This document shows, one piece after another, positions 50,699-59,275 of a DNA stretch of 64,000 nucleotides; positions within the stretch are counted from its first letter, which is position 1, and each line of letters starts with the position of its first letter. This DNA is from Oleidesulfovibrio alaskensis DSM 16109 (GTDB lineage: Bacteria > Desulfobacterota > Desulfovibrionia > Desulfovibrionales > Desulfovibrionaceae). Below the pieces are notes generated by a model. That model ran no database searches and had not been told where the DNA came from. It saw only the letters and a list, made by a program, of their open reading frames with translations. Both the position numbers and the translations under genes were made by a program. Location of the stretch: positions 62,001-126,000 of the forward strand of contig NZ_AXWQ01000014.1 of assembly GCF_000482745.1 (NCBI RefSeq), given 5' to 3'.

Positions 50699-51419
50699 AA
50701 CTGCTTTGCTGCAACTGCGCGGGGTCCGTTACCGGTATCCGGGAGCGGAAAATGACGTGCTGGCCGGTATTGATTTTGCGCTGCACCGCCATGACCGCCT
50801 CGGGCTGTACGGCCCGAACGGTTCGGGTAAAACCACTTTTCTGCATACCATAATGGGGTTGGTGTGCCCCCGGCAGGGTGAAGTGCTGTTCGAAGGACGC
50901 AGCGTCCGGTCGGAAAAAGACTTCCGCGCGGTGCGCAGCCGGATAGGCCTGTTGCTGCAGAATGCGGACGATCAGCTTTTTTGCCCCACCGTGCTGGAAG
51001 ATGTGGCATTCGGGCCGCTCAATCTGGGCATGGCTCCTGAACGGGCCGCGGAACATGCGCGGCAGACACTGGCCGCGCTGGGGCTGAAGGGCTTTGACAG
51101 CCGCCTGACACACAGACTGTCAGGTGGTGAGAAAAAGCTTGTTTCTCTGGCCGCGGTGCTGGCCATGCAGCCGGACGCACTGTTGCTTGATGAACCCACA
51201 AACGGTCTTGATCCGGCAACACGCCTGCATATTATTGATATTTTGAACAGTCTGGACGCCGCTCTTATCATCATATCTCACGACTGGGATTTTCTGCACC
51301 GTACGGTGTCACAGTATCTTACTCTGAAAGCCGGACACCTTGTGCATGATCCGGAAATGGTGCCCCACCATCACGCACACGCCCACCCGCACGGGGGCGA
51401 ACCCCACGCACACAGCTGA
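50688..51419 (+). CDS. nikO: ECF transporter ATPase NikO/CbiO with a His-rich tail
   Basis: 243 aa. Walker A 'GPNGSGKTT' (42-50), Q-loop 'LLLQNADDQLF', signature 'LSGGEKKLVSLAAVLA', Walker B 'ALLLDEPTNGLD' and the H-loop 'ISHDWDF'. The last 18 residues are dominated by histidine ('HHHAHAHPHGG...'), probably binding or buffering Ni2+ near the transporter. GGAGG precedes the ATG inside nikQ. Confidence 0.95.
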   Translation: MSSETALLQLRGVRYRYPGAENDVLAGIDFALHRHDRLGLYGPNGSGKTTFLHTIMGLVCPRQGEVLFEGRSVRSEKDFRAVRSRIGLLLQNADDQLFCPTVLEDVAFGPLNLGMAPERAAEHARQTLAALGLKGFDSRLTHRLSGGEKKLVSLAAVLAMQPDALLLDEPTNGLDPATRLHIIDILNSLDAALIIISHDWDFLHRTVSQYLTLKAGHLVHDPEMVPHHHAHAHPHGGEPHAHS

Positions 51420-51445
51420 CAGCGGCAGCCGCTCCGGTTTCTGTT

Positions 51446-52309
51446 TCAGTCAATGGATTCCAGATGCTTCTGCAGATAGCGGGTGCGCAGAGCCTGTATG
51501 GTGCCGTCCTGCTGCATGTGGCGCAACGCGTTGTTGACAGCCGGCATGAGCCGCTGCTCCGGTCCTGAAAGCAGCAGAGCAAGCGGGGTAAGCGCAGAAA
51601 AACGGTAGACGATGACCACGGCATGTTCCTGCTTTTCCTGCCACAGCAGCCATTCAGCTTCGTTTTCTTCCATGATGACAGCATCCACTCTTCCCGCCAG
51701 CAGCATATGCAGCCCGCTCAGTCCGCTTGTCACATCCACCCTGCGTATGGTGCGCCGCTTAAAGGCTTCTTCGTACTCTGCGGGAAAAAAGTACCCCAGC
51801 CGTGCGGCCATGGTTCTGCCAGCCAGATCCTGCGGCGAACGGACAGGAACGGCGCTGCTTCTGCGCATCAGGATTATATTGCCCGATTGTCCGACGGGCA
51901 GGCTTTCTGCCATGGGCAATGTCAGATTGGGGTGCCATGAACGCGAAGAACACAGCACTGCATGAATTTTTCCCTTTGCAAGCGAGCTCTGCAGGCGCGG
52001 TTTTGTCATGGGCAGGGTGATGAGCCTTGTCTGTATGCGCCTGAACGCCTCGGTGAACACGGCGGTACAGTATCCGGTCGTGCGGGCTTCTTCCGTGCCC
52101 ATGATCCATGGGGGAGTTATGATTGCTCCGGCCACAATTGACCGCGGAAGCGGTTTTTCTTCGGCTGCGCCGTTCAGGGGCGCGCAGGCAATAAAAAACA
52201 GCATGATGCAGAGCAGTACCGGCAGACGGACGGCATGAAACCGGAGGCAGGGACATGAAGCAGTCATGAGGGGTAAAAAAAGGGTGCGCATGGGCCGCTG
52301 AGAATACAC
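51446..52309 (-). CDS. Periplasmic solute-binding protein, family 3 type
   Basis: 287 aa in the longest form. A hydrophobic signal ('LPVLLCIMLFFIACAPL') precedes a family 3 binding-protein fold: 'IITPPWIMGTEEARTTGYCTAVFTEAFRR' (about 63-90), 'LAGRTMAARLGYFFPAEYEEAFK', 'LLAGRVDAVIMEENEAEWLL' and a final helix 'GTIQALRTRYLQKHLE'. The Cys in 'IACAPL' could be a lipobox. No permease is nearby, so it may be an orphan sensor-like protein. The start is uncertain (52309, 52291 or 52258), none with a good ribosome site. Convergent with nikO. Confidence 0.75.
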   Translation of the reverse strand: MYSQRPMRTLFLPLMTASCPCLRFHAVRLPVLLCIMLFFIACAPLNGAAEEKPLPRSIVAGAIITPPWIMGTEEARTTGYCTAVFTEAFRRIQTRLITLPMTKPRLQSSLAKGKIHAVLCSSRSWHPNLTLPMAESLPVGQSGNIILMRRSSAVPVRSPQDLAGRTMAARLGYFFPAEYEEAFKRRTIRRVDVTSGLSGLHMLLAGRVDAVIMEENEAEWLLWQEKQEHAVVIVYRFSALTPLALLLSGPEQRLMPAVNNALRHMQQDGTIQALRTRYLQKHLESID

Positions 52310-52475
52310 ATGTAAGCGGCAATTGCAACAGGCGTTGCGGCACTTTTACTTTTTGATGTATAACGTGCTGCCGTTATTCATTGTCTGCACAGGGCGTCTG
52401 CTCAAGCTGCGCGCACCGGCCGGCGCAGCCGCTCAGAAACCGCATGCGTCCGGCACGCGGGCAGAAAAGGCAGCG

Positions 52476-53312
52476 TTATGTGGCCGGAGGCCAGACCACG
52501 CGGTTGAAGCCATCGCAGCCGCGTTCCGCAGTGCGGTGGTAACGTACGGCCGGTTTGCCGAACAACATGACATAGCCTGACGTATGGGCTTCGGGTATGC
52601 CCAGCCCGCGGGCTATGCGGGGGGCTATTTCGCTCATGGCCCAGGTGGCGAAACCGCACCACAGTGTACCCAGTCCGCAGGCAGCGGCCATCAGTTCAAA
52701 ATACGTCAGTGCAACATGAACATCGGCCTGTGCGGTGGTGTTTGTGCGCGGCGCCGTTACCCACAGCAGATGGGGGGCATTGCGGAAAATGATGTCGGTC
52801 CCCGTGTCCCAGCGGGCCAGCGCGGCCTGAAAGAATGCGGTCTGCGGATGGCTGCACCCGTCTGCGAGAGCTTCACGCACGGCTTCCACGGTGTCATGCC
52901 GCAGTCTGTTCATGGTCTGCGGGTCATCAACAACAGTGAACAGCAGCCCCCGCTGATTTTTGCCCGAAGGAGCATGCGCCGCGGCGTCAACGGTTCTGCG
53001 GATGAGTGCGCTGTCCACCGCTTCGGGCAGAAAGCGCCGGACAGAGCGTCTGCCTTTCATCAGAATTTCAAGCGCTTCGGGTTGGGGAAAGCGGTTTTTG
53101 AGCGGGGTGCAGGATTCGGGTGTTACACCGCGGAAAGAAAGAGCACCGCAGGGACAGACGGTAACGCAGTGCAGACAGCCGATACAGCGTTTTTCCCTCC
53201 GCGGGGCAACGGCGGGTATGCCGTTTTCCATGCGGATGATGCCTGTGGGACAGTCGCGCGCGCACTCTGCGCACCCGATGCAGCGTTCTGTGGCTATGGT
53301 AATGTCCGGCAC
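52476..53312 (-). CDS. Ferredoxin-domain nitroreductase
   Basis: 278 aa. N-terminal 2[4Fe-4S] ferredoxin with C11-X2-C14-X2-C17-X3-C21 and C43-X2-C46-X2-C49-X3-C53, then an FMN nitroreductase domain ('GRRSVRRFLPEAVD' about 86-99, 'AAAHAPSGKNQRG', 'ACGLGTLWCGFA' and the C-terminal 'GYVMLFGKPAVRYHR'). Electrons could pass from ferredoxin to a flavin substrate site within one chain; the natural substrate is unknown. Two bases after cheX, so translation is coupled. Confidence 0.92.
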   Translation of the reverse strand: MPDITIATERCIGCAECARDCPTGIIRMENGIPAVAPRREKRCIGCLHCVTVCPCGALSFRGVTPESCTPLKNRFPQPEALEILMKGRRSVRRFLPEAVDSALIRRTVDAAAHAPSGKNQRGLLFTVVDDPQTMNRLRHDTVEAVREALADGCSHPQTAFFQAALARWDTGTDIIFRNAPHLLWVTAPRTNTTAQADVHVALTYFELMAAACGLGTLWCGFATWAMSEIAPRIARGLGIPEAHTSGYVMLFGKPAVRYHRTAERGCDGFNRVVWPPAT

Positions 53313-53314
53313 GG

Positions 53315-53797
53315 CTATTCTTCGATGGCGCCTATGGACATTTCCACCACCAGCTGCCCCTGAGGCGTGGTGAAGGGGATGGCGAGAATGGGTTCTTTGT
53401 TGACGTGGCTCAGCGTGTGATTTTTTCCGATGATGACCGTGGGGGTGGAAGCCTGAAACTTCAGCCCTTCGTTGGCAAGGTGCGCGCGGGCCTGTCCTGC
53501 GATCATGTTGGTCAGTTCGCCTACGGCATCGGCTATGTCATCGTTGATGCGTGAATACTCTTCGCCCAGCATGTTGCTGACGATGTGCAGAATGCATTTT
53601 TCTTCAAGCGTGAGCGAAATGACACCGGTGGCCTGGCCGTTGATGCCGATAAGGCCGGTAACATCACCCACGGCTACTCTTTTAGTGTTGATATATGGCT
53701 TGCCCGGCGTAGCCTGCACCATGGCCATGGTGCCCAGCACGTCAATGACTGCGCTGAGAAACGGGTTTATGAAGCGGACATCATATTTACTGCTCAT
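53315..53797 (-). CDS. cheX: CheX-type chemotaxis phosphatase
   Basis: 160 aa. Begins 'YDVRFINPFLSAVIDVLGTMA', as in CheX, and has the CheC/CheX/FliY catalytic helix with E94-X2-N97 ('AVGELTNMIAGQARAHL'). It should dephosphorylate CheY-P or a related receiver in the cytoplasm. It sits downstream of a HDOD gene and cheR on the same strand, but no cheA, cheY or methyl-accepting protein is in the window, so its partner receiver is unknown. Confidence 0.9.
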   Translation of the reverse strand: MSSKYDVRFINPFLSAVIDVLGTMAMVQATPGKPYINTKRVAVGDVTGLIGINGQATGVISLTLEEKCILHIVSNMLGEEYSRINDDIADAVGELTNMIAGQARAHLANEGLKFQASTPTVIIGKNHTLSHVNKEPILAIPFTTPQGQLVVEMSIGAIEE

Positions 53798-53890
53798 GGC
53801 GAGTGAATCCCAGAACTGGGGCGCCGTGTCAAGTCTGGCGCCCGTCCGCTCCGCATCATGTGGTGCTGCTGCAGCGGGTTGGGGCAGAGC

Positions 53891-53912
53891 GGAGCGGCAG
53901 TGCGGCCGCTCC
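53891..53912. other. Intercistronic hairpin between the HDOD gene and cheX
   Basis: GGAGCGGC / GCCGCTCC perfect 8-bp stem with a 6-nt loop. Confidence 0.55.
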
Positions 53913-53929
53913 GTTTCTGCCTGAATCTG

Positions 53930-54985
53930 TTACAGAATGGCTTTGAAGAGTTCCTCGATATGCGAGTCGAAGAGTCCGACGATTTCCACAAGGTCATCAC
54001 CCTGCAGGGGAATGCGTTCCCATGCTCCTTCTTCCATGCCGGGCAGCAGGTACATGCCCCCGGAAGATATTTCCATGGCATTGGCCATATTGTCAGCCAG
54101 CTGCAGAATTGAAGCCGCAAGCTGGTCCTGCGCCTGCGAAGGGGCATGGTGAAAAGCCAGACAGTCCACCATGGATGCCGGAAACTTCCATTCGGTAAGC
54201 AGCTGTTTGGCCACCTGCGTGTGGTCAAAGCCCAGATGATCTTCTTCGCTTTCCACCACCGGCAGCTGATTTTCGCGGGCGTAGAGCAGCAGCTGAACCG
54301 AGGCGTAAGGCATTTTTTTAAAGATTATCAGCCTGCCCACATCATGCAGCAGACCGGCGGTGAAAAATTTGTCGGCCTTCATGCCTTCTATGCGCGAAGC
54401 GATGAGCTTGGCAAACACGCCGCAGCTTACAGAATGCTTCCAGAAGGCTTTCATGTCGATGAGTTCCTGCGGGATATCCTTGAACACATTGATGGCGGAT
54501 ATACCCAGCGCCAGCGTGGAAACTTCTTCCACTCCCACTATGGCTATGGCGTGGCTTACATCCTCGACGGTGTGTGCAAGACCGTAAAACGGGCTGTTCA
54601 CCAGCTTGAGCAGCTTGGCTGTCAGGCCAAGATCGTTGCTGATTTCGCGGCTGATGTCGTCAGCCGAGCTGTTGGGCGAATCGAGCACTTTACGGATGCG
54701 GAAGTAGATGTCCGGAAACGAGGCAAGCTGCGTTTCGCTGGAGACAAGCTCTCCCACGGACACGTCGCCCGGTTCGAAGTTGTCACGCAGGTATTCCAGA
54801 TTGCGCGCGGTGCGGGCGTCCTCGTCGGGCATTATCCACCCTGCAGAGAGCGCTTTTGCCGTGCGGAAAACTCCGATGCGGTACAGCTGAAGCATGGCTT
54901 CGTTGTCCGGATCGGCATATGTGAAGAAATTTCTAACATAGTCCTCGCTAAGGGCCATGTGGTCGTTTGATGCGTTTTGGCTCAT
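53930..54985 (-). CDS. HDOD-domain signalling protein
   Basis: 351 aa. An N-terminal 95-residue part without a named domain is followed by a HDOD domain (about 95-300): 'FPDIYFRIRKVLDSPNSSADDISREISNDLGLTAKLLKLVNSPFY' region, 'IAIVGVEEVSTLALGISAI', 'AGLLHDVGRLIIFKKMP' and 'FDHTQVAKQLLTEWKFPASMVDCLAFHH'. HDOD is an HD-like fold usually without hydrolase activity and found in regulators. In an apparent operon between cheR and cheX. Confidence 0.9.
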   Translation of the reverse strand: MSQNASNDHMALSEDYVRNFFTYADPDNEAMLQLYRIGVFRTAKALSAGWIMPDEDARTARNLEYLRDNFEPGDVSVGELVSSETQLASFPDIYFRIRKVLDSPNSSADDISREISNDLGLTAKLLKLVNSPFYGLAHTVEDVSHAIAIVGVEEVSTLALGISAINVFKDIPQELIDMKAFWKHSVSCGVFAKLIASRIEGMKADKFFTAGLLHDVGRLIIFKKMPYASVQLLLYARENQLPVVESEEDHLGFDHTQVAKQLLTEWKFPASMVDCLAFHHAPSQAQDQLAASILQLADNMANAMEISSGGMYLLPGMEEGAWERIPLQGDDLVEIVGLFDSHIEELFKAIL

Positions 54986-55075
54986 GCCGTCCCTCCGTGG
55001 CGGGGAAAATTGTCACTAGGCGTAAGCGGGAACATGGCGGTTCCTGCTTTCCTGTCCCGTGCCGCAACAGGCGGC

Positions 55076-56059
55076 TTACTCTTCCTTTTTGTAGCAGATG
55101 GCACCGGGCTTGGGCACGGGCCTGAACGCCGTGGAAAGTTTGTGTATGCTTTCCGAGTGGCCGAGGAAAAGGTGACCGCCGGGCAGCAGGTTGTCGTAAA
55201 ACGCGGTGATGGCCTTTTTCTTCATGGCATCATCAAAGTAGATGATGACATTGCGGCAGAAGACAATGTGCGAGCGGGGTACGCGGCGGGTGGACGCAGG
55301 GTCGCTCAGATTGACGGGGCCGAATTGTACCAGCTTTTGCACGCGGGGCTTCACCTGATAGCCTGCATCAACCTTGTCGAAGTATTTTGCTATGATGCCT
55401 TTAGGCGTGGTGCGCAGGGCATAGTCGGTATACACGCCGGCACGGGCCAGCCGCAGCATGGCGGGCGAAAGGTCATTGGCCGTTATGCGTATGTTCCATC
55501 CGATGATGGACATGCCCAGCGCCTCGTGCAGCATGATAGCAAGCGTGTAAGGCTCTTCGCCCGAAGAACAGCCGGCGGACCATATGAACAGTTCCTTGCG
55601 GCCCAGTGCTTCCTGCTTGGCCAGAGTCTCTTTCAGTATTTCGTTCTGAAAGATGCCCAGCTGGCGCGCATCGCGGTAAAAACTGGTTTCGTTGGTGGTC
55701 ACCTTTTCACAGATGACCTCCATTTCCGCCGCTCTGTTCTTGTCCAGCTGCAGATAGTCGTAATATTCTTTGAATGTCTTCAGACCCAGCTCACTCAGGC
55801 GCGCGCCGAGTCTGTTTTCAAGCAGGTATTTGCGTTTGATGGAAATACTGATGCCGGTTTTGTTGTAAATGAAGTCGGCCAGTTTTTCGAATTCTTCGTC
55901 GGTTATCTTGGCAGTTTTGCGCAGGCCGAGCTGCCGTGTGGGCAGTCTGCCGGAGGTGATGCCGCTGGCAAGCCCCCCTGTGACGCCGGCGGGCGCAGCC
56001 GTTGCTCCGCCACCGGTGCGCGTACCGGAACCGAGCTTGCTGGAGGAGAAAAGAGACAT
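55076..56059 (-). CDS. cheR: Chemotaxis protein methyltransferase CheR
   Basis: 327 aa. An unusual Gly/Ala/Thr-rich N-terminal 45 residues precede the CheR N domain ('EEFEKLADFIYNKTGISISIKRKYLLENRL') and the SAM-binding C domain ('WSAGCSSGEEPYTLAI', 'ANDLSPAMLRLARAGVY', 'VFCRNVIIYFD', 'GGHLFLGHSESI'). It should methylate glutamates on chemoreceptors. First gene of the cheR - HDOD - cheX - nitroreductase set; promoter candidate at 56103-56130. Confidence 0.95.
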   Translation of the reverse strand: MSLFSSSKLGSGTRTGGGATAAPAGVTGGLASGITSGRLPTRQLGLRKTAKITDEEFEKLADFIYNKTGISISIKRKYLLENRLGARLSELGLKTFKEYYDYLQLDKNRAAEMEVICEKVTTNETSFYRDARQLGIFQNEILKETLAKQEALGRKELFIWSAGCSSGEEPYTLAIMLHEALGMSIIGWNIRITANDLSPAMLRLARAGVYTDYALRTTPKGIIAKYFDKVDAGYQVKPRVQKLVQFGPVNLSDPASTRRVPRSHIVFCRNVIIYFDDAMKKKAITAFYDNLLPGGHLFLGHSESIHKLSTAFRPVPKPGAICYKKEE

Positions 56060-56102
56060 TGATTACCACCCTTTTGATAATTGGGACTCTGATTGTCTAT
56101 TC

Positions 56103-56130
56103 TTTATAGCAAACTATGCTTACTATGCAA
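56103..56130 (-). promoter_or_regulatory. Candidate cheR promoter
   Basis: On the minus strand TTGCAT (56125-56130), a 16-bp spacer and TATAAA (56103-56108). A second TATAAT lies upstream at 56150-56155. Confidence 0.5.
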
Positions 56131-56195
56131 CCGCGTCAGCGAGTATTCAATTATAGTCCGCAAGTTGTCCGTCAAAGTATGTGCACTCCGCGCGG

Positions 56196-56221
56196 GCAGG
56201 CCACGGCATACTGTGGCCTGC
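56196..56221 (+). other. Hairpin in the leader of the Crp/Fnr gene
   Basis: GCAGGCCAC / GTGGCCTGC perfect 9-bp stem with an 8-nt loop, 85 bp before the start codon. Confidence 0.55.
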
Positions 56222-56306
56222 GGCTGTATAGTCTGATATCCGTGTTGCATCGGCGGCTGTGCATGCAGAAAAAAACACCGCATGTGCACGCAGACAGGAG
56301 CAAGAC

Positions 56307-57008
56307 ATGGATAGCACAAAAAATGACAACCGGAGCAGAGAAGCGCTTTTTTCCATAGAAGGGGTGAACCGCGAGTGGGCAGCCGTGCTTGACCTCGGGG
56401 TGTGTTCTTCTCTGCCCCGCGGGTACGAACTGACCAGCATCGACCCGTCTGATTTTTATCTGCTCGTGAGCGGCTCGCTTAAACTCTCCTGCCTTGCCGA
56501 AGACGGGCACGAGCGGGTGGTGATGATAATCGGCGCGGGTACACTTTTCGGTGAAATAGCCCACCTGCATCTTTCGGCCCTGCATCAGCACAGTCTGCGT
56601 ACGCTGGAACCCTGCGAAGTTGCCCGCTTTCCCATGAAGCTGCTTGAGGATGAAAACTTTTACCGCTCTCATCCGCATCTTATCCGCAGTCTTGTTCATT
56701 CGCTGGGCATCAAGGCGGGGGCTTTTTTCGCCCAGCTTTTTGATTCGGGGCTGGTGGAGGTGGACGGCAGGGTGTGCCGGTGGTTGTACCAGCAGTGGAA
56801 ACAGCACGGCTGCCGCAGGGTCTGCAGTCCGGGGCTTTCTCAGGGCGATGCCGCGGCCATGCTGGGCATACACCGCAGTTCGCTGTGCAGAGTGATCAGA
56901 GAGTTGCGGCAGGCGGGTATCGTGGGTAAATTTTCACGCCGGACTCTTGAGATCAATGATCCGCAGGCCCTTGCCGGACGGGCTTGTTCCGGCAGGCACA
57001 TGACCTGA
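56307..57008 (+). CDS. Crp/Fnr-family transcription regulator
   Basis: 233 aa. The N-terminal cyclic-nucleotide-binding-like domain ('DFYLLVSGSLKLSCLAEDGHERVVMIIGAGTLFGE' region, about 48-82) lacks the full set of cAMP-binding residues; a long dimer helix and a winged helix ('GLSQGDAAAMLGIHRSSLCRVIRELRQAGIV' region) follow. The recognition helix reads H-R-S-S-L-C-R: both Arg positions of CRP are kept but the Glu is Ser. No N-terminal Fe-S cysteine cluster of FNR is present. AGGAG fixes the ATG at 56307. Targets unknown; a CRP-like box lies downstream at 57225-57244. Confidence 0.9.
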   Translation: MDSTKNDNRSREALFSIEGVNREWAAVLDLGVCSSLPRGYELTSIDPSDFYLLVSGSLKLSCLAEDGHERVVMIIGAGTLFGEIAHLHLSALHQHSLRTLEPCEVARFPMKLLEDENFYRSHPHLIRSLVHSLGIKAGAFFAQLFDSGLVEVDGRVCRWLYQQWKQHGCRRVCSPGLSQGDAAAMLGIHRSSLCRVIRELRQAGIVGKFSRRTLEINDPQALAGRACSGRHMT

Positions 57009-57109
57009 GGCTGGTAAGCCTGCATCCGTATATGTGTTTTGCTCCGCCGCCTCGGGGCAGCATTTTGGCAGGCCCTGCGTTTTTTCCCGCCTGCTTCTTA
57101 CAGTGACAT

Positions 57110-57143
57110 AACGCTGCGCACAGAATTGCGCAGCGTTTTTTGT
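57110..57143 (+). terminator. Terminator after the Crp/Fnr gene
   Basis: AACGCTGCGCA / TGCGCAGCGTT perfect 11-bp stem followed by TTTTGTTTG. Confidence 0.88.
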
Positions 57144-57224
57144 TTGTGTCAGTCTTTTGCGCGTTCTGCAAAATTTTCTGCGTATTGTCTCTTGTGAGAC
57201 AGAACTGCGTCCTCTGTTCGTGGT

Positions 57225-57244
57225 TATGTGAAAAACATCACATA
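57225..57244. promoter_or_regulatory. Perfect CRP/FNR-superfamily binding site
   Basis: TATGTGA-AAAACA-TCACATA: 7-bp arms with the canonical TGTGA-N6-TCACA core, 112 bp before the hydrolase start codon. Confidence 0.75.
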
Positions 57245-57355
57245 GCGCGAAAGCGTCGTACGCGTACCCCTGACAGGCCGCGCGCGGCCATCTGGCCGGC
57301 ACAGGGAACACGCTGCGGTGAGCTTTTTCACAATCAAGCAAGCAGAGGGTTTTTC

Positions 57356-58879
57356 ATGACTTTTGACCGCAGTAAAATCAAAAACGTAGTCATGATCATG
57401 CTGGATACCCTGCAGTTCAACTATCTGGGCTGCTACGGCAACAAGCAGGTCAAGACTCCGAACCTGGACAGGTTCGCCCGTCAGTCCGTTCTTTTTGAAA
57501 ATGCCTACAGCGAAGGGCTGCCTACCATTCCGGTGCGCCGTGCGCTGATGACCGGCCGCTTCACCCTGCCTTACGGCGGGTGGAAGCCCCTTTCCGGCGA
57601 CGACACCACCATCACCGACATCCTCTGGGGGCGCAATGTGCAGACCGCGCTCATTTATGACACCGCTCCCATGCGCCTTGCCAAGTTCGGCTATTCCAGA
57701 GGTTTTGACTATGTGGATTTCTGCCCCGGGCAGGAACTCGATCATACCACCTTTGCCGACATGCCGCTGGATCCGGCTCTCAAGCCGGAAGATTTCACGT
57801 CGCCTTCCATGGTCTGGGACAAGGACGGCAACCTGATTGATGATGACAGCAAGCAATTGTTGGACGAGATAGGTTGTTTTCTGCGTCAGATGCAGCACCG
57901 CCGCAGTGACGCCGACAGTTATGTGGCCAAGGTGATGAACCGGACGGAATACTGGCTGCGCGAACGGCGCGACAAAAGCCGTCCGTTCTTCCTGTGGGTG
58001 GATTCCTTTGATCCGCACGAGCCCTGGGATCCGCCGTCAGTATGGGAAGGCACTCCCTGCCCGTACGACCCCGACTACGAAGGAAACCCCATTCTGCTGG
58101 CTCCGTGGACACCGGTGGAAGGACGCATTTCCGAACGCGAATGCGAACATGTGCGCGCCCTGTACATGGAAAAAATCACCATGGTGGATAAATGGGTGGG
58201 ACGCATTCTTGATTCGCTGCGCGAACAGGGACTGATGGACGAGACCATGGTTGTGGTCATGTCCGACCACGGGCAGCCCATGGGCAACGGTGAACACGGG
58301 CACGGCATCATGCGCAAGTCGCGCCCGTGGCCCTATGAAGAACTGGTGCACGTACCTCTGCTTATGCACATTCCCGGTGTGCAGGGCGGGCAGCGCATAT
58401 CGTCTTTTGTCCAGAATGTGGATGTGACCGCCACCATCATGGATGTGATGAATCTGGCCGACACCGAAGACGGTGTGTCCGATCATGGCATGAACACATT
58501 CGGCGCCGAGAGCATGCAGGGCGAAAGCCTGCTGCCTCTCATGCGGGGCGAGGCCGATTCTGTGCGCGAGTATGCCATTGCAGGATATTACGGCATGTCG
58601 TGGTCCATCATCACCGAAGACTACAGCTATGTGCACTGGCTTGTCAGCGAAGACGAAAAGAACCGCGCCGACTGCGTGGAAGGCGCCGACAAGGAAATGT
58701 CCGAGGAGATGTGGACCTGCACCGCAGGAGCCAAGGTTCAGATGCCCGAACATAACGAACTGTATGACAGGCGTACCGACCCCTTCCAGCTGAACAACAT
58801 TGCCGCGCAGAAGCCCGAAGTGGCCGAAGAACTGCTGCAGAAGCTCAAGCTGGTCATTGGCGGGCTGCGCACGACCTAA
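57356..58879 (+). CDS. Alkaline-phosphatase-superfamily hydrolase (sulfatase-like, Thr nucleophile)
   Basis: 507 aa, cytoplasmic (no signal peptide). The sulfatase fold is clear: 'VVMIMLDTLQFNYLGCYGNK' supplies metal ligand D17, 'TPNLDRFARQSVLFENAY' follows, and 'VVMSDHGQPMGNGEHGHG' supplies the second metal pair. The catalytic C/S-X-P-X-R reads T57-I-P-V-R61, so there is no Cys or Ser for formylglycine formation; Thr would be the nucleophile, as in phosphodiesterase-type members. No sulfatase maturase is nearby. Probably a phospho- or sulfoester hydrolase of unknown substrate. The start at 57356 has AGAGGG upstream; the frame is open back to 57140. Confidence 0.88.
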   Translation: MTFDRSKIKNVVMIMLDTLQFNYLGCYGNKQVKTPNLDRFARQSVLFENAYSEGLPTIPVRRALMTGRFTLPYGGWKPLSGDDTTITDILWGRNVQTALIYDTAPMRLAKFGYSRGFDYVDFCPGQELDHTTFADMPLDPALKPEDFTSPSMVWDKDGNLIDDDSKQLLDEIGCFLRQMQHRRSDADSYVAKVMNRTEYWLRERRDKSRPFFLWVDSFDPHEPWDPPSVWEGTPCPYDPDYEGNPILLAPWTPVEGRISERECEHVRALYMEKITMVDKWVGRILDSLREQGLMDETMVVVMSDHGQPMGNGEHGHGIMRKSRPWPYEELVHVPLLMHIPGVQGGQRISSFVQNVDVTATIMDVMNLADTEDGVSDHGMNTFGAESMQGESLLPLMRGEADSVREYAIAGYYGMSWSIITEDYSYVHWLVSEDEKNRADCVEGADKEMSEEMWTCTAGAKVQMPEHNELYDRRTDPFQLNNIAAQKPEVAEELLQKLKLVIGGLRTT

Positions 58880-58895
58880 CTCCGCAAAATACCCT

Positions 58896-58922
58896 CGCCG
58901 CCGGCATGGTCTGCCGGCGGCG
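58896..58922 (+). other. Intercistronic hairpin hydrolase-thioredoxin
   Basis: CGCCGCCGGCA / TGCCGGCGGCG perfect 11-bp stem, 5-nt loop, no T-run; readthrough or transcript processing is likely. Confidence 0.65.
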
Positions 58923-58947
58923 GATGATATCATATCAGAGGTGATTC

Positions 58948-59256
58948 ATGTTTACTCAGCTTACCGACGCAGACTTTGAACAGGTACTGGCCGCCACAGC
59001 CTCCGGCGTGGTCATCTTTTTCAAAAAGCAGTGCCCGCACTGCAAGAACATGGAAAAAGTGCTCGAAAAGTTTGCCGCCAAAAATCCCGATGTGGCCCTG
59101 TTCAGCATGGACAGCGAGGAAAATCCCGCCACTGTGGAAAGGCTGGAGGCGGAACGGGCGCCCACCATTATTGTCATCAAGAACGGCGCCGTGGCCGCGC
59201 GCAAGGCCGGACTGATGAATCCCAAGGAAATGAAGGCGTTTTTCGCCGCGGCGTAG
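58948..59256 (+). CDS. Thioredoxin (CPHC active site)
   Basis: 102 aa, one thioredoxin fold. The redox motif is C29-P-H-C32 rather than the usual CGPC, which normally raises the redox potential (DsbA has CPHC). The cis-proline loop 'RAPTII' is kept. No signal peptide, so cytoplasmic. Its reductase is encoded 70 bp downstream, suggesting a dedicated pair. AGAGGTG precedes the ATG. Confidence 0.92.
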   Translation: MFTQLTDADFEQVLAATASGVVIFFKKQCPHCKNMEKVLEKFAAKNPDVALFSMDSEENPATVERLEAERAPTIIVIKNGAVAARKAGLMNPKEMKAFFAAA

Positions 59257-59275
59257 CCGTATTTGCATATGCAAC

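Larger units (their letters stand above)
57009..57355. other. Regulatory gap before the hydrolase operon
   Basis: 347 bp with the regulator's terminator (57110-57143), a TGTCTC/GAGACA hairpin (57186-57201) and the perfect TATGTGA-N6-TCACATA box. No gene seen. Confidence 0.6.
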
